Part shown: piece by piece, positions 1-7,636 of the stretch
Position numbering within the stretch: position 1 is the stretch's first letter
How the letters are laid out: every line of letters begins with the position of its first letter
NCBI GenBank assembly: GCA_965232975.1
Contig: CBDDRG010000224.1
Span: forward strand, 1 to 15,375
DNA: 15,375 nucleotides
Reading direction: 5' to 3'
Source: CBDDRG01 sp965232975
GTDB lineage: Bacteria; Pseudomonadota; Gammaproteobacteria; Pseudomonadales; Porticoccaceae
The notes under the pieces: model-generated
What the model was told of the DNA's origin: nothing
Seen by the model: only the letters and a program-made list of their open reading frames with translations
The model's database searches: none
Translations under genes and position numbers: made by a program

Positions 1-540
1 GTAATCCTCCAGGCGCTTGATAAAAGAGGCGGTGATAATGGTGGCGGTACCATCCTCCGACTCTAAAAAAGTTCTCACGCCCCGCGATTTGTCGACCAGG
101 TCGCGGAAGCGGGCCACTTCCTCGTCTGTCGTCGGCGGGTGGTCGCCCATCAGCGGCTGCATTTCAATGCCGTCGGCGGTCGCCTCGGCATAGCGTGCCT
201 TGGTGCTCGCAATGGACAGGATCTGGTCGTGGTCGACGCCGGGAGTCAAATCGATGTCACGCGTCATGTTCCAGACTTTCTGCAGCGTCTCGGCGTTGTA
301 CAGATCGCCATCCTTGCGCTTGATCATCACCGACACCGTCAATGGGCTGCCGAAGCCGACATGATCCTTGAACACCTTGACAAAGGGATCATCGGCGGGT
401 AGCAGGTCGCTGAAGATCGTCTTGAATTCAACCTTGGGAAGCCCAGCCGCGAAAGCCAAGGTGACCAAGACGAAAAAGGCCCACGCGATCTTTCGATGCG
501 TTATGACATAGTGTGCGAGCCGGTGTCTGAAGGAATACAT
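1..540 (-). CDS. RND-superfamily (MMPL-type) exporter, N-terminal part
   Basis: This reading frame stays open for 180 codons from an ATG at 540 to the window edge, so only the N-terminus is visible. The protein begins MYSFRHRLAHYVITHRKI, with one membrane segment at about residues 17-33 (AWAFFVLVTLAFAAG). A periplasmic-type domain follows, with the FSDLLPADDPFVKVFKDH stretch typical of 'predicted exporters of the RND superfamily'. Known members have two RND repeats and about 12 membrane helices; some move lipids or other hydrophobic compounds across the inner membrane. The start is supported by an AAGGGGG ribosome-binding site (complement of 550-556), nine bases upstream. It is transcribed away from the gene-free stretch and is not obviously co-transcribed with the pump at 1362-5767. 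The family call is fairly safe; the substrate cannot be told. Confidence 0.8.
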   Translation of the reverse strand, partial: MYSFRHRLAHYVITHRKIAWAFFVLVTLAFAAGLPKVEFKTIFSDLLPADDPFVKVFKDHVGFGSPLTVSVMIKRKDGDLYNAETLQKVWNMTRDIDLTPGVDHDQILSIASTKARYAEATADGIEMQPLMGDHPPTTDEEVARFRDLVDKSRGVRTFLESEDGTATIITASFIKRLEDY

Positions 541-623
541 ACGACTTGTCCCCCTTATTTTCGCGTAGCCGTTAGGTCGTTGGTTAGCTGGTTGTTGGAA
601 ATGAAAGGGCGCTGAATTTTTAT

Positions 624-639
624 AGCTGCTTATGCAGCT
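624..639. repeat. Short inverted repeat upstream of the MMPL-type exporter
   Basis: AGCTGC and GCAGCT flank a TTAT spacer, forming a perfect 6-bp stem. On the minus strand it lies just upstream of a TATAAA-like hexamer (about 618-623), about 85 bases before the exporter start. It could be an operator overlapping a promoter, or a chance hairpin. No convincing -35 box is visible. Confidence 0.35.
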
Positions 640-1037
640 TTAATTATTGCGTTATTCTCGCTTCAACCGGGGGCAGCAGCTAACGGGTTCGCGCTCCCTG
701 ACCCAGCCGCCACCGATGATCTGCGCTTGCCGCCCATATGACGAGGGGCACGAACCCGACGCCGAAACAATCGCCCGTAACCAACTAGTGCTCGCCTGCC
801 ATTGCAGGCGCCACCAAGGGGTTCAGGCGACACCGGTTTGTCGAGCAGCTGGTCGCGTTTCTGGCTACAGGCCTGGCAATTGATCAGCCCGGACAGAGTG
901 CATCGCCCCTGGCGGTGGTGCGCCAAACCGGAGATAGTGTCGGTCACGCACGACTTTGGCCAGATGACATCAACTCCGCGCATATCGATTCCTAAAATTG
1001 TCTCGAATCACAATCACATCGAAGGGTCGACCCACTC

Positions 1038-1077
1038 TCGCGCCAAAGAAGTCGCGCCAAGAAGTCGCGCCAAAGAA
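1038..1077. repeat. Three tandem copies of a 13-14 bp unit
   Basis: The unit TCGCGCCAAAGAAG starts at 1038. A copy missing one A starts at 1052, and a third starts at 1065 with its last base changed. The copies are directly adjacent in a non-coding stretch. The one-base length difference argues against a coding repeat and for slippage or a cluster of binding sites. Function unknown. Confidence 0.7.
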
Positions 1078-1154
1078 TTTGAGCAATCCACTACCGAAAA
1101 CCGGGGCGACCACCCTCCCCAGGCCGCCGATGCACCACACCGAGAACCTGTTTG

Positions 1155-1174
1155 CGAGAGTCCAGGGACTCTCG
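1155..1174. repeat. Perfect 9-bp palindrome with 2-base centre
   Basis: CGAGAGTCC at 1155-1163 and its exact reverse complement GGACTCTCG at 1166-1174 are separated by AG. No T-run follows on either strand, so it is not a typical intrinsic terminator. It could be a protein-binding site or a remnant of a mobile-element end. Confidence 0.6.
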
Positions 1175-1200
1175 GGTCTCGCTTCTGGATCTCGCCCTTG

Positions 1201-1235
1201 GCACCGCTCTCATGACCTCGGCGCCGCTCTCATGA
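1201..1235. repeat. Direct repeat, 15 bp, period 20
   Basis: GCACCGCTCTCATGA at 1201-1215 recurs as GCGCCGCTCTCATGA at 1221-1235, with one mismatch and a period of 20 bases. It lies downstream of the AcrB-like gene in sequence with no coding support. Role unknown. Confidence 0.6.
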
Positions 1236-1361
1236 ACAGCGCACCGGCCAAATTTAGTTAGCTTGTTTAACATGGCCGATCACCCTAACGGTCGCCACCT
1301 TACCCGATTTGCGGGTGACAATGGAAGTGTTGTCGGCGCACCTTTTCGCCACCGGTTTTAA

Positions 1362-4300
1362 TTAATTTCGATTTTCGCGGTCGATCGCCGCGCGCCCCGA
1401 AAAAACCCGGCGCACCGCGACGAAAAACAGCGGCACAAAGAAGATCGCGAGCACGGTCGCCGTCAGCATGCCACCCAACACACCGGTGCCGATGCCGTTC
1501 TGGCTCGCGGCGCCGGCGCCCGACGCCGTCACCAGCGGCAGCACGCCCATCATGAACGCCAGCGATGTCATCACGATCGGCCGCAGGCGCAGGCGCACGC
1601 CTTCCACCGTCGCCTCCACCACGCCCACGTCCTGGGCGTGCAGATCCTTCGCGAACTCGACGATCAGGATCGCGTTTTTGGTGGACAGGCCAATGGTGGT
1701 CAAGACCCCGACCTGGAAGAAGATGTCGTTGGGCAGCCCACGGGCGTAGGTGGCGAGCAGCGCGCCGATGACACCGAGCGGCACCACCAGCATGACCGCA
1801 AAGGGGATCGACCAACTCTCGTAGAGCGCGGCCAGGCACAGGAACACCACCAGCAGCGACAGCGCATACAGCAGCGGCGCTTGACTGCCGGACTGGCTCT
1901 CTTCGAGCGACATCTTGGTCCACTCGTAGCCGATGCCGGGCGGCAGTTGCTTGACCAGCTCGGTCATCGCCGCCATGGCGTCGCCGGAGCTGTAGCCGGC
2001 GGCCGCTTCGCCCAGAATCTCCATCGAGGGCACACCGTTGTAGCGCTCGAGGCGGGATGGCCCAAGGACCCAGTGCCCGGCGGCGAAAGCGGCAAAGGGC
2101 ACCATCTCGCCCCTGCTGTTACGCACATACCATCTGTTCAGGTCTTCCGGCAGCATCCGATAGGGCGCAGCGCCCTGCAGGAGCACCTTCTTGATGCGGC
2201 CGTCGTGCAGGAAGTCGTTGACGTAGAGGGCGCCCCAGGCAGTGGACAGCGTGGTGTTGATGTCCGCCAGCGACACGCCTAGTGCGCCGGCCTTTTCGCG
2301 ATCGATGTCGAGCTGGTACTGGGGGCTGTCGTTGATGCCGTTGGGCCGCACCTTGGTCAGCCGCGGATCCTTGGCCGCCAGGCCCAGCAACTGGTCGCGG
2401 GCGGCGGTCAGCGCGTCGTGGCCCAGACCGACGTTGTCCTTCAACTGTAGGTCGAAGCCGGTGGAATTGCCAAGCGCGCGGATCGCCGGTGGTGAGAACG
2501 CAAAGGCGATGCCGCCCTTGATCTGGCTGAACGCCGCCATCGCCCGCTGCGCCACCGCCTGCACGCTCAGCGCGGGGTCGGCACGCTCGCTCCAGTCGCG
2601 CATCTTGATGAACGCCTGGGCGTTATTCTGGCCGCGCCCGCTGAAGCTGTAGCCGGTGACGGTATACACCGAGGCGACGGTGTCCTTTTCTTTGTCGAGC
2701 AGATAATCCTCGACCTCGTGCATCACTTCGAGGGTGCGCTCAAGTGTGGCTCCGGCCGGCAACTGCAACTGCGCGAACATCAGCGCGACATCGTCGTTGG
2801 GCAGAAACCCGGTGGGTAAACGCGCGAACAGCACGCCGACACCGACGATGATCAGGCCATAGACCACCAGATAGCGCGGCGTTTTGCCCAGCATGCGGGC
2901 GACGATGCCCTGGTAGACCTCGGACAAACGCGTGAACCCGCGATTGAACCAGCCGTAAAAGCCGCGCTTGCCGTGGTGGTGGCCGGGCGTCAGCGGCTTC
3001 AGCAGCGTCGCGCACAATGCTGGCGTCAAAATCAGCGCCACCAGCACCGACAGGATCATCGCCGATGCGATAGTGATCGAAAACTGGCGGTAGATGCCGC
3101 CGGTGGTGCCCGGAAAGAACGCCATCGGGATGAATACCGCCGACAACACCACGCCGATGCCAACCAGTGCGCCCTGGATCTGGCCCATGGATTTGCGCGT
3201 CGCCGCCTTCGGCGACAGGCCCTCCTCGGCCATCAGGCGCTCGACGTTCTCGACCACGACGATGGCGTCGTCCACCAGCAGCCCGATCGCGAGCACCATG
3301 CCGAACATGGTCAGCGTATTGATCGAAAACCCCGCCGCCGCGAGCACGCCGAAGGTACCCAGAACCACCACCGGCACCGCGATGGTGGGGATCAGCGTGG
3401 CGCGGAAGTTCTGCAGGAACAGATACATGACCAGGAACACCAGCACGATCGCGATCAGCAGCGTCTCCACCACCTCGGCGATGGACACCTCGACAAAGGG
3501 CGTAGTGTCGTAACCCAGGTCGTAGGTGATTCCGGGCGGGAAAAACGCCGATAACTCCTTCAGCTTCGCCTTCACCGCGCGCGCGGTTTCCAGCGCATTG
3601 GCGCCCACCGCCTGACGCACCACCAGACCGGATGCGGGTTTGCGGTTGAAGTAGCTGTCGAACATGTAGAACTCGCCGCCCAGATTGACCTGCGCGACGT
3701 CGCCGAGACGCACCTGTGAGCCGTCCGGGTTGACCCGCAACAGCACCTGCTCGAACTGCTCCGGCGTGCGCAGCAAGGTCTGCGCGACTATGGTGGCGTT
3801 GAGCTGTTGGCCGGGCAGCGAGGGCCCGCCGCCAAACTCACCGGCGGAGACCTGCACGTTTTCGGCACGGATCGCGGCGCTGACGTCCTCCGGGGTCAGC
3901 GAATAGCCGTTGAGCTTGTTGGCGTCGAGCCAGATGCGCATCGAGTACTGCGAACCGAACAACTCGACCTCGCCGACACCGTTGACCCGGCTCAAGGGTT
4001 CCATAATATTGGCGAAGGCGTAGTCCGACAGGTCGTAGCGATCCATGCTGCTATCGGGCGACACGAACGCGACCACCATCATGACGCCGGTCGCCGCCTT
4101 GGTGACGCGGATACCCTGTTGCTGCACGGCCTGGGGCAGCATCGGCAGCGCTGCCTGCAATTTGTTCTGCACCTGCACCTGCGCGATATCGGGGTTGGTG
4201 CCGGCCAGAAAACTGAGCTGGATCTCGGCGATGCCGGCCGAATCTGCCGTCGACGAGAAGTACAGCAGATTGTCGAGGCCGGTCAGGTTCTGCTCGATGG

Positions 4301-4490
4301 TCTGCACCACGGTGTTTTCGACGGTCTTGGCCGAGGCACCCGGATACACGGCGCGAATGGACACCCCCGGCGGCGCGATCTCGGGGTACTGCTCGATCGG
4401 CAACTGGGTGATCGCGAGGCCGCCGCCGAGCATGACGAGGATGGCGATGACCCACGCAAAGATTGGGCGGTCAATGAAAAAATTCGACAT
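1362..4490 (-). CDS. AcrB/MexB-like RND multidrug efflux permease (HAE1 family)
   Basis: This 1042-residue inner-membrane protein would pump hydrophobic and amphiphilic compounds out, driven by proton entry, in a tripartite complex with the AcrA-like protein encoded just upstream and an outer-membrane channel. It begins MSNFFIDRPIFAWVIAI, the characteristic start of the family, and has the usual full length. The proton-relay residues are present: Asp407 and Asp408 in GLLVDDAIVVVENVER, and Lys938 in GLSTKNAILIVEF, with the conserved RLRPIVMTSLAF segment near 967-978. The switch-loop region around 613-624 (GYSFSGRGQNNA) is intact. Several residues that line the E. coli AcrB distal drug pocket differ: position 136 is Val, 609 and 614 are Tyr, while Phe178, 616 and 627 are kept. 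The start at 4490 has an AGGA ten bases upstream. The gene follows the membrane-fusion gene after 41 bases and surely shares its transcript. Family assignment is firm; exact orthology to acrB, mexB or ttgB is not decided. Confidence 0.96.
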   Translation of the reverse strand: MSNFFIDRPIFAWVIAILVMLGGGLAITQLPIEQYPEIAPPGVSIRAVYPGASAKTVENTVVQTIEQNLTGLDNLLYFSSTADSAGIAEIQLSFLAGTNPDIAQVQVQNKLQAALPMLPQAVQQQGIRVTKAATGVMMVVAFVSPDSSMDRYDLSDYAFANIMEPLSRVNGVGEVELFGSQYSMRIWLDANKLNGYSLTPEDVSAAIRAENVQVSAGEFGGGPSLPGQQLNATIVAQTLLRTPEQFEQVLLRVNPDGSQVRLGDVAQVNLGGEFYMFDSYFNRKPASGLVVRQAVGANALETARAVKAKLKELSAFFPPGITYDLGYDTTPFVEVSIAEVVETLLIAIVLVFLVMYLFLQNFRATLIPTIAVPVVVLGTFGVLAAAGFSINTLTMFGMVLAIGLLVDDAIVVVENVERLMAEEGLSPKAATRKSMGQIQGALVGIGVVLSAVFIPMAFFPGTTGGIYRQFSITIASAMILSVLVALILTPALCATLLKPLTPGHHHGKRGFYGWFNRGFTRLSEVYQGIVARMLGKTPRYLVVYGLIIVGVGVLFARLPTGFLPNDDVALMFAQLQLPAGATLERTLEVMHEVEDYLLDKEKDTVASVYTVTGYSFSGRGQNNAQAFIKMRDWSERADPALSVQAVAQRAMAAFSQIKGGIAFAFSPPAIRALGNSTGFDLQLKDNVGLGHDALTAARDQLLGLAAKDPRLTKVRPNGINDSPQYQLDIDREKAGALGVSLADINTTLSTAWGALYVNDFLHDGRIKKVLLQGAAPYRMLPEDLNRWYVRNSRGEMVPFAAFAAGHWVLGPSRLERYNGVPSMEILGEAAAGYSSGDAMAAMTELVKQLPPGIGYEWTKMSLEESQSGSQAPLLYALSLLVVFLCLAALYESWSIPFAVMLVVPLGVIGALLATYARGLPNDIFFQVGVLTTIGLSTKNAILIVEFAKDLHAQDVGVVEATVEGVRLRLRPIVMTSLAFMMGVLPLVTASGAGAASQNGIGTGVLGGMLTATVLAIFFVPLFFVAVRRVFSGRAAIDRENRN

Positions 4491-4531
4491 GGCGGTGGAT
4501 TCCTGTACCGGCCGGCGTCAGCGAGATGAGG

Positions 4532-5767
4532 TCAGTGCGCCGCAGCGCCCGGCGCAGCGGCGGCCGCCACCTTCACCTGGGCGCCGGGGCGAGCTTTCTG
4601 CAAGCCATCCAGGATCACGCGGTCGCCAGCGGCCAGACCCGCGCTCACGAGCCACTGATCGCCGAGCGCGCGCTCGATGGTCAGCGGGCGCCGCTCCACC
4701 TTGTCGTCGGCACTCACCACCAGGGCAAAGGCGTTGCCGGCATGATCGCGGGATACCGCGCGCTGCGGCACCAGCAGCGCCCCCGCGCGCTGTCCCTCCT
4801 CGATGCGGGCGCGCACGAACATGCCCGGCAGCAGCGTGCGCTCCGGGTTGGGGAAGATCGCGCGCACCGTCACCGCGCCCGTGCTCGGCTCGACGCTGAC
4901 CTCGGTGAACGCCAATTCGCCGGGATGGCTGTAGGCGGAGCCATCGTCAAAGGCGAGTTGCACCGCGCTCGCACCGGTGGCGGACGGCCGCAACTGACCG
5001 GCGGCCAGCTTGCGACGCAGGCTCAGCAGCTCGGTGCTGGCCTGGGTCATGTCCACATAAATCGGGTCGAGCTGCTGGATCACCGCCAGCGGCGCTTCCT
5101 GCTCCGCCTCGACCAGTGCGCCCTCGGTGACCAGGGATTTGCCGATGCGCCCGGCGATGGGCGCCCGAATCTCGGTGTAGCCGAGGTTGACCGTCGCCGT
5201 CTGTAACGCGGCGCGGGCGACACCCACGTCGGCCTGGGCGCTGGCCAGGTCGGCGCTGGCGATGTCGTAATCCTGCTGACTCACCAGGTTGGCGCCGACC
5301 ATCCGCTTCAGCCGCTGCTCACTCAACCGCGCCTTGGTCAACTGGGCCTCGGCGCGGGCCAGCGCAGCGCGCGCGCCGGCAGCTGCGGCCTGATAGGGCA
5401 CAGGGTCGATCTGGTACAGCAGCGCTCCGGCGGCGACCTCGTCGCCCTCGGTAAAGGCCCGACGCTTGATGATGCCGCCGACCTGGGGGCGGATCTGGGC
5501 GGTGCGCACGGCAGCGACCCGGCCCGGCAATTCGGCGTGGGTGGTGACGGTCTGCGCCGCCAGCACCACCACGCCCACCTCGACGATGGGGGCCGCCGCT
5601 GCCGCCGACGGCGCGGCCGGCTTGTCGCCGCAGCCGGGTAACACCACCAGTGCCGCCGTCAGCGCCAGCAGCGCCAACGCCTGGCCGGCAATAACTTTAA
5701 CTTTTGTGGAATCCCGTGCCCCCGGCGCTCTTGCGCCGCTGGCGGGTGCTGGAGCCAAACAGCGCAT
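4532..5767 (-). CDS. AcrA/MexA-like membrane-fusion lipoprotein of an RND pump
   Basis: This is the periplasmic adaptor linking the RND permease to an outer-membrane channel. With the start at 5767 it has 411 residues. A long basic N-region and hydrophobic segment end in the lipobox LPGC, giving a lipidated Cys46. The lipoyl half-motif VAAVRTAQIRPQVGGIIKRR (about 84-103) continues through EGDEVAAGALLYQIDP. Next comes an Ala-rich coiled hairpin (about 120-190, with LVSQQDYD), then LGYTEIRAPIAGRIGKS and the barrel domain (LPGMFVRARIEEG). I chose the ATG at 5767 because GAGG lies five bases upstream. An in-frame ATG at 5836 would add 23 residues of low-quality sequence made from a tandem repeat. 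It is the first gene of the operon with the AcrB-like permease and is divergent from the AcrR-like regulator, whose putative operator lies at 5862-5885. Confidence 0.94.
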   Translation of the reverse strand: MRCLAPAPASGARAPGARDSTKVKVIAGQALALLALTAALVVLPGCGDKPAAPSAAAAAPIVEVGVVVLAAQTVTTHAELPGRVAAVRTAQIRPQVGGIIKRRAFTEGDEVAAGALLYQIDPVPYQAAAAGARAALARAEAQLTKARLSEQRLKRMVGANLVSQQDYDIASADLASAQADVGVARAALQTATVNLGYTEIRAPIAGRIGKSLVTEGALVEAEQEAPLAVIQQLDPIYVDMTQASTELLSLRRKLAAGQLRPSATGASAVQLAFDDGSAYSHPGELAFTEVSVEPSTGAVTVRAIFPNPERTLLPGMFVRARIEEGQRAGALLVPQRAVSRDHAGNAFALVVSADDKVERRPLTIERALGDQWLVSAGLAAGDRVILDGLQKARPGAQVKVAAAAAPGAAAH

Positions 5768-5778
5768 AATGGCCTCGG

Positions 5779-5817
5779 TGAGTCTGGGGGGTCTGGGTGA
5801 GCCTGGGTGAGTCTGGG
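5779..5817. repeat. Tandem decamer in the leader of the membrane-fusion gene
   Basis: The unit TGAGTCTGGG occurs at 5779-5788, as TGAGCCTGGG at 5798-5807 and again at 5808-5817. A partial copy (GTCTGGG) lies at 5791-5797. On the transcribed minus strand it forms a C-rich repeat just before the ribosome-binding site. It may influence leader structure, or may simply be a slippage-prone tract. Confidence 0.65.
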
Positions 5818-5861
5818 ATCGCGGCAGGGAGGCCATTGCAATTCCGGCTTTCCGGCGATGC

Positions 5862-5885
5862 TACATACATCCACGAATGCCTGCA
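5862..5885. promoter_or_regulatory. Putative AcrR-type operator, pump-proximal copy
   Basis: The core ACATACATCCACGAATG resembles site 6033-6056. Over 24 bases I count 18 matches between the two copies. In reverse orientation I count 19 of 24 matches to the E. coli acrAB operator as I remember it (core CATTTGTGAATGTATG). It sits about 95 bases upstream of the chosen start of the AcrA-like gene, where a repressor could cover its promoter. The site is inferred from sequence resemblance and context only. Confidence 0.6.
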
Positions 5886-6032
5886 ACCGTCGCCAAGGTT
5901 CTCTGCGCAATCGCAAAAATCGTGAACAGGCGCGTCAAATCGACTAAATAGCCGTATTATTCACTGATAATGCCGCGATCTGCGCACAGAACAGCGCTAT
6001 CCACGACCGTCGCCAGCTTGCTTTAACGCCCG

Positions 6033-6056
6033 AACAAACATCCACAAATGTATGCC
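6033..6056. promoter_or_regulatory. Putative AcrR-type operator, regulator-proximal copy
   Basis: The core ACAAACATCCACAAATG lies 16-39 bases upstream of the chosen regulator start at 6072. Reversed, it reads CATTTGTGGATGTTTG, and I count 19 of 24 matches to the remembered E. coli AcrR palindrome. It includes the alternative upstream ATG at 6048, so binding here would be expected to block transcription of the regulator itself. The AT-rich segment between the two sites (about 5938-5970, including TATTAT and GATAAT) is the likely place for the divergent promoters, though no strong -35 box stands out. Confidence 0.6.
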
Positions 6057-6071
6057 AAGAGCCCTTTGACG

Positions 6072-6728
6072 ATGGCGAGAAGGACCAAAGAGGAAGCCTT
6101 TGAGACCCGCAACCTGCTGCTCGACGCCGCCGAGCGAATTTTTCTGGAGCAGGGGGTATCGCGCACCACGCTGGCCGACATCGCCGCGGCGGCCGGGCTG
6201 ACGCGGGGCGCCATCTACTGGCACTTCAAGAACAAGATGGATCTGTTCGACGCCATGTGCGAGCGCGTGCGCCTGCCCATGGAAGCGCTCGCGGAAGCCT
6301 GCGAGAGCGAAGAGGAACCCGACCCGCTGACGCGCATCCGCGAACTCGCGACGCTGGCGCTGACCGAGACCGTGCGCAACCCGCGGCGGCGGCGGGTGCT
6401 CAGCATCCTGTTTCACAAGTGCGACTTTGGCCCCGGCATGGAGCCGATCTGCGAGCGCCGGCAGGCCACCTACATCGACGGCACCCAACGGCTGCAGCGC
6501 GGGCTCGACAACGTGGTCGCCAAAAGGCAGTTGCCAGCCACGCTGGACACCCGCAAGGCGGCGATCATGCTCCACGCCTACCTCAACGGGCTGATCGCCA
6601 ACTGGCTGTTCATGCCCGGCAATTTCGATCTCGACAGCAACGCCAAACTGTTTATCGATAGCTATTTCGCCATGCTGACCCAGGGCGAAGCGCTCGGCCT
6701 GGTGATCGCTGCCACGAACGGGCGCTAG
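6072..6728 (+). CDS. TetR-family repressor, AcrR/TtgR-like
   Basis: This 218-residue protein is a local repressor that should release the pump promoter when it binds a drug-like ligand. Its N-terminus MARRTKEEAFETRNLLLDAA and helix-turn-helix at about 32-55 (TTLADIAAAAGLTRGAIYWHFKNK) are strikingly close to E. coli AcrR. So is the ligand-domain segment RRRRVLSILFHKCDF, and the length is within a few residues. The ATG at 6072 matches the AcrR N-terminus. An in-frame ATG at 6048 adds MYAKSPLT but lies inside the putative operator and has no ribosome-binding site. It is divergent from the pump operon and convergent with the DMT permease; their stop codons share bases 6725-6728 (CTAG). Autoregulation is inferred from the operator at 6033-6056. 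Confidence 0.93.
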   Translation: MARRTKEEAFETRNLLLDAAERIFLEQGVSRTTLADIAAAAGLTRGAIYWHFKNKMDLFDAMCERVRLPMEALAEACESEEEPDPLTRIRELATLALTETVRNPRRRRVLSILFHKCDFGPGMEPICERRQATYIDGTQRLQRGLDNVVAKRQLPATLDTRKAAIMLHAYLNGLIANWLFMPGNFDLDSNAKLFIDSYFAMLTQGEALGLVIAATNGR

Positions 6729-7636
6729 GAGCCGGACGCCTGTCGGACTTGACCCAAGCCACCGTAGACGCTGCCACCCAGCACCAGTCCGGCGCCGACC
6801 ATGTCCGCCGTGGTGAGCCTTTCCCCGAGCACCGATACGGCGATGGCGATGGCATACACCGGAATCATGTTGGCGTGCAGCGACGCCAGCGCCGGCCCGA
6901 CCAGCGCCACCGCGCGATTCCAGCACAGCAACGCGAGCACCGTCGGGCCGACGCCGATAAACGCCAGCGCGCCGATCACGAACGGGTCGAGCCGGGGAGG
7001 AATGCGGGTCTGCGCCTCCCACACCGCCAGCGGCACCGCGATCGACGCAGCGATGAACAGCCCGAGCGCGGTGACCTCGACGACGCTGAGCTGTTGCAGC
7101 ACCCGCCGCCCCAGAATGCCGTACAGACTCCACAGAAAGACTGCGGCCAGAATCAGCAGATCGCCGCGATTGAATTTGAGACCCAGGACTACCTCCCAGC
7201 GACCTTGGGCGACAATCCAGCCCACGCCGAGGATGGTGATCGCCGCCGCCAGCCCCTGGCGGCAGCCGAGTGGCGCGCGCAGCAACAGCAGTCCGAGCAA
7301 CGCGGTCGCCAAGGGCGTAAAGGCGTTGATCAATCCGGCATTGATGGCACTGGTGGAGCGCAGCCCCTCATACAGCAGGATCGGGAAACCGAGGATGCCG
7401 GCGAGCGCCATCACGATCAGCAGCGGCCAGCTCTGCACGCGGGCAATCAGGCCCGACGCGCGCCGCCGCTGCAACAGCATCACCACAAGCACCAAACTTC
7501 CGACCAACGTGCGTGCACCGACGATGAACCAGGGGCCGACGTACCCGCTCAGCAGGCGCCCGAGCAGCATGTTGCCCGCCCACAACAGCGAGGCGAGGTT
7601 GAGCAGCAGCGCCGCCTGTAGGCCGGGCGTCAACAC
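6725..7636 (-). CDS. DMT/EamA-family permease
   Basis: This inner-membrane protein of about 303 residues has two EamA repeats and roughly ten membrane helices. It begins VLTPGLQAALLLNLASLLWAGNMLLGRLL. The first repeat contains STSAINAGLINAFTPLATALLGLLLLR; the second contains LLILAAVFLWSLYGILGRR and ends ANMIPVYAIAIAVSVLGERLTTADMVGAGLVLGG, a typical EamA ending. Relatives export amino acids, nucleosides, sugars or other small metabolites; the substrate cannot be read here. I chose a GTG start at 7636 because it has an AGGA nine bases upstream and gives the usual family length. An in-frame ATG at 7750 adds 38 unconvincing residues and has no ribosome-binding site. The gene is convergent with the AcrR-like gene, overlapping it by three bases at the stop codons. 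Confidence 0.88.
   Translation of the reverse strand: MLTPGLQAALLLNLASLLWAGNMLLGRLLSGYVGPWFIVGARTLVGSLVLVVMLLQRRRASGLIARVQSWPLLIVMALAGILGFPILLYEGLRSTSAINAGLINAFTPLATALLGLLLLRAPLGCRQGLAAAITILGVGWIVAQGRWEVVLGLKFNRGDLLILAAVFLWSLYGILGRRVLQQLSVVEVTALGLFIAASIAVPLAVWEAQTRIPPRLDPFVIGALAFIGVGPTVLALLCWNRAVALVGPALASLHANMIPVYAIAIAVSVLGERLTTADMVGAGLVLGGSVYGGLGQVRQASGS

Larger units (their letters stand above)
541..1361. other. Gene-free stretch between two minus-strand transport genes
   Basis: About 820 bases lie between the start of the MMPL-type exporter and the stop of the AcrB-like gene. Short open frames occur on both strands, but none has a convincing ribosome-binding site, recognisable domain or overlap logic, and their translations look like arginine- and proline-rich noise. 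The stretch holds the upstream region of the exporter (541-660, noticeably AT-richer), a triplicated 13-14 bp repeat, a perfect palindrome and a 15-bp direct repeat, described separately. It may be a decayed gene or mobile-element remnant, but I recognise nothing specific. Confidence 0.6.

Noticed and set aside
663..983. A 106-codon minus-strand frame in the gene-free stretch
   Set aside because: No ribosome-binding site, no recognisable domain, and composition typical of random high-GC frames.
1091..1273. A possible insertion-sequence remnant around 1091-1345
   Set aside because: The sequence felt vaguely like an insertion-sequence end, but I could find no transposase motif, paired terminal repeats or target duplication.
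1300..1361. Possible intrinsic terminator for the AcrB-like gene
   Set aside because: Only a four-base stem (GGCG...CGCC) with a poor loop is visible, too weak to call.
5768..5836. Upstream in-frame start of the membrane-fusion protein at 5836
   Set aside because: The extra 23 residues are encoded by the tandem decamer and no good ribosome-binding site precedes that ATG; the start at 5767 is better supported.
5997..7133. A minus-strand frame through the AcrR-like gene and into the DMT gene
   Set aside because: It is antisense to the well-supported regulator and has no domain.
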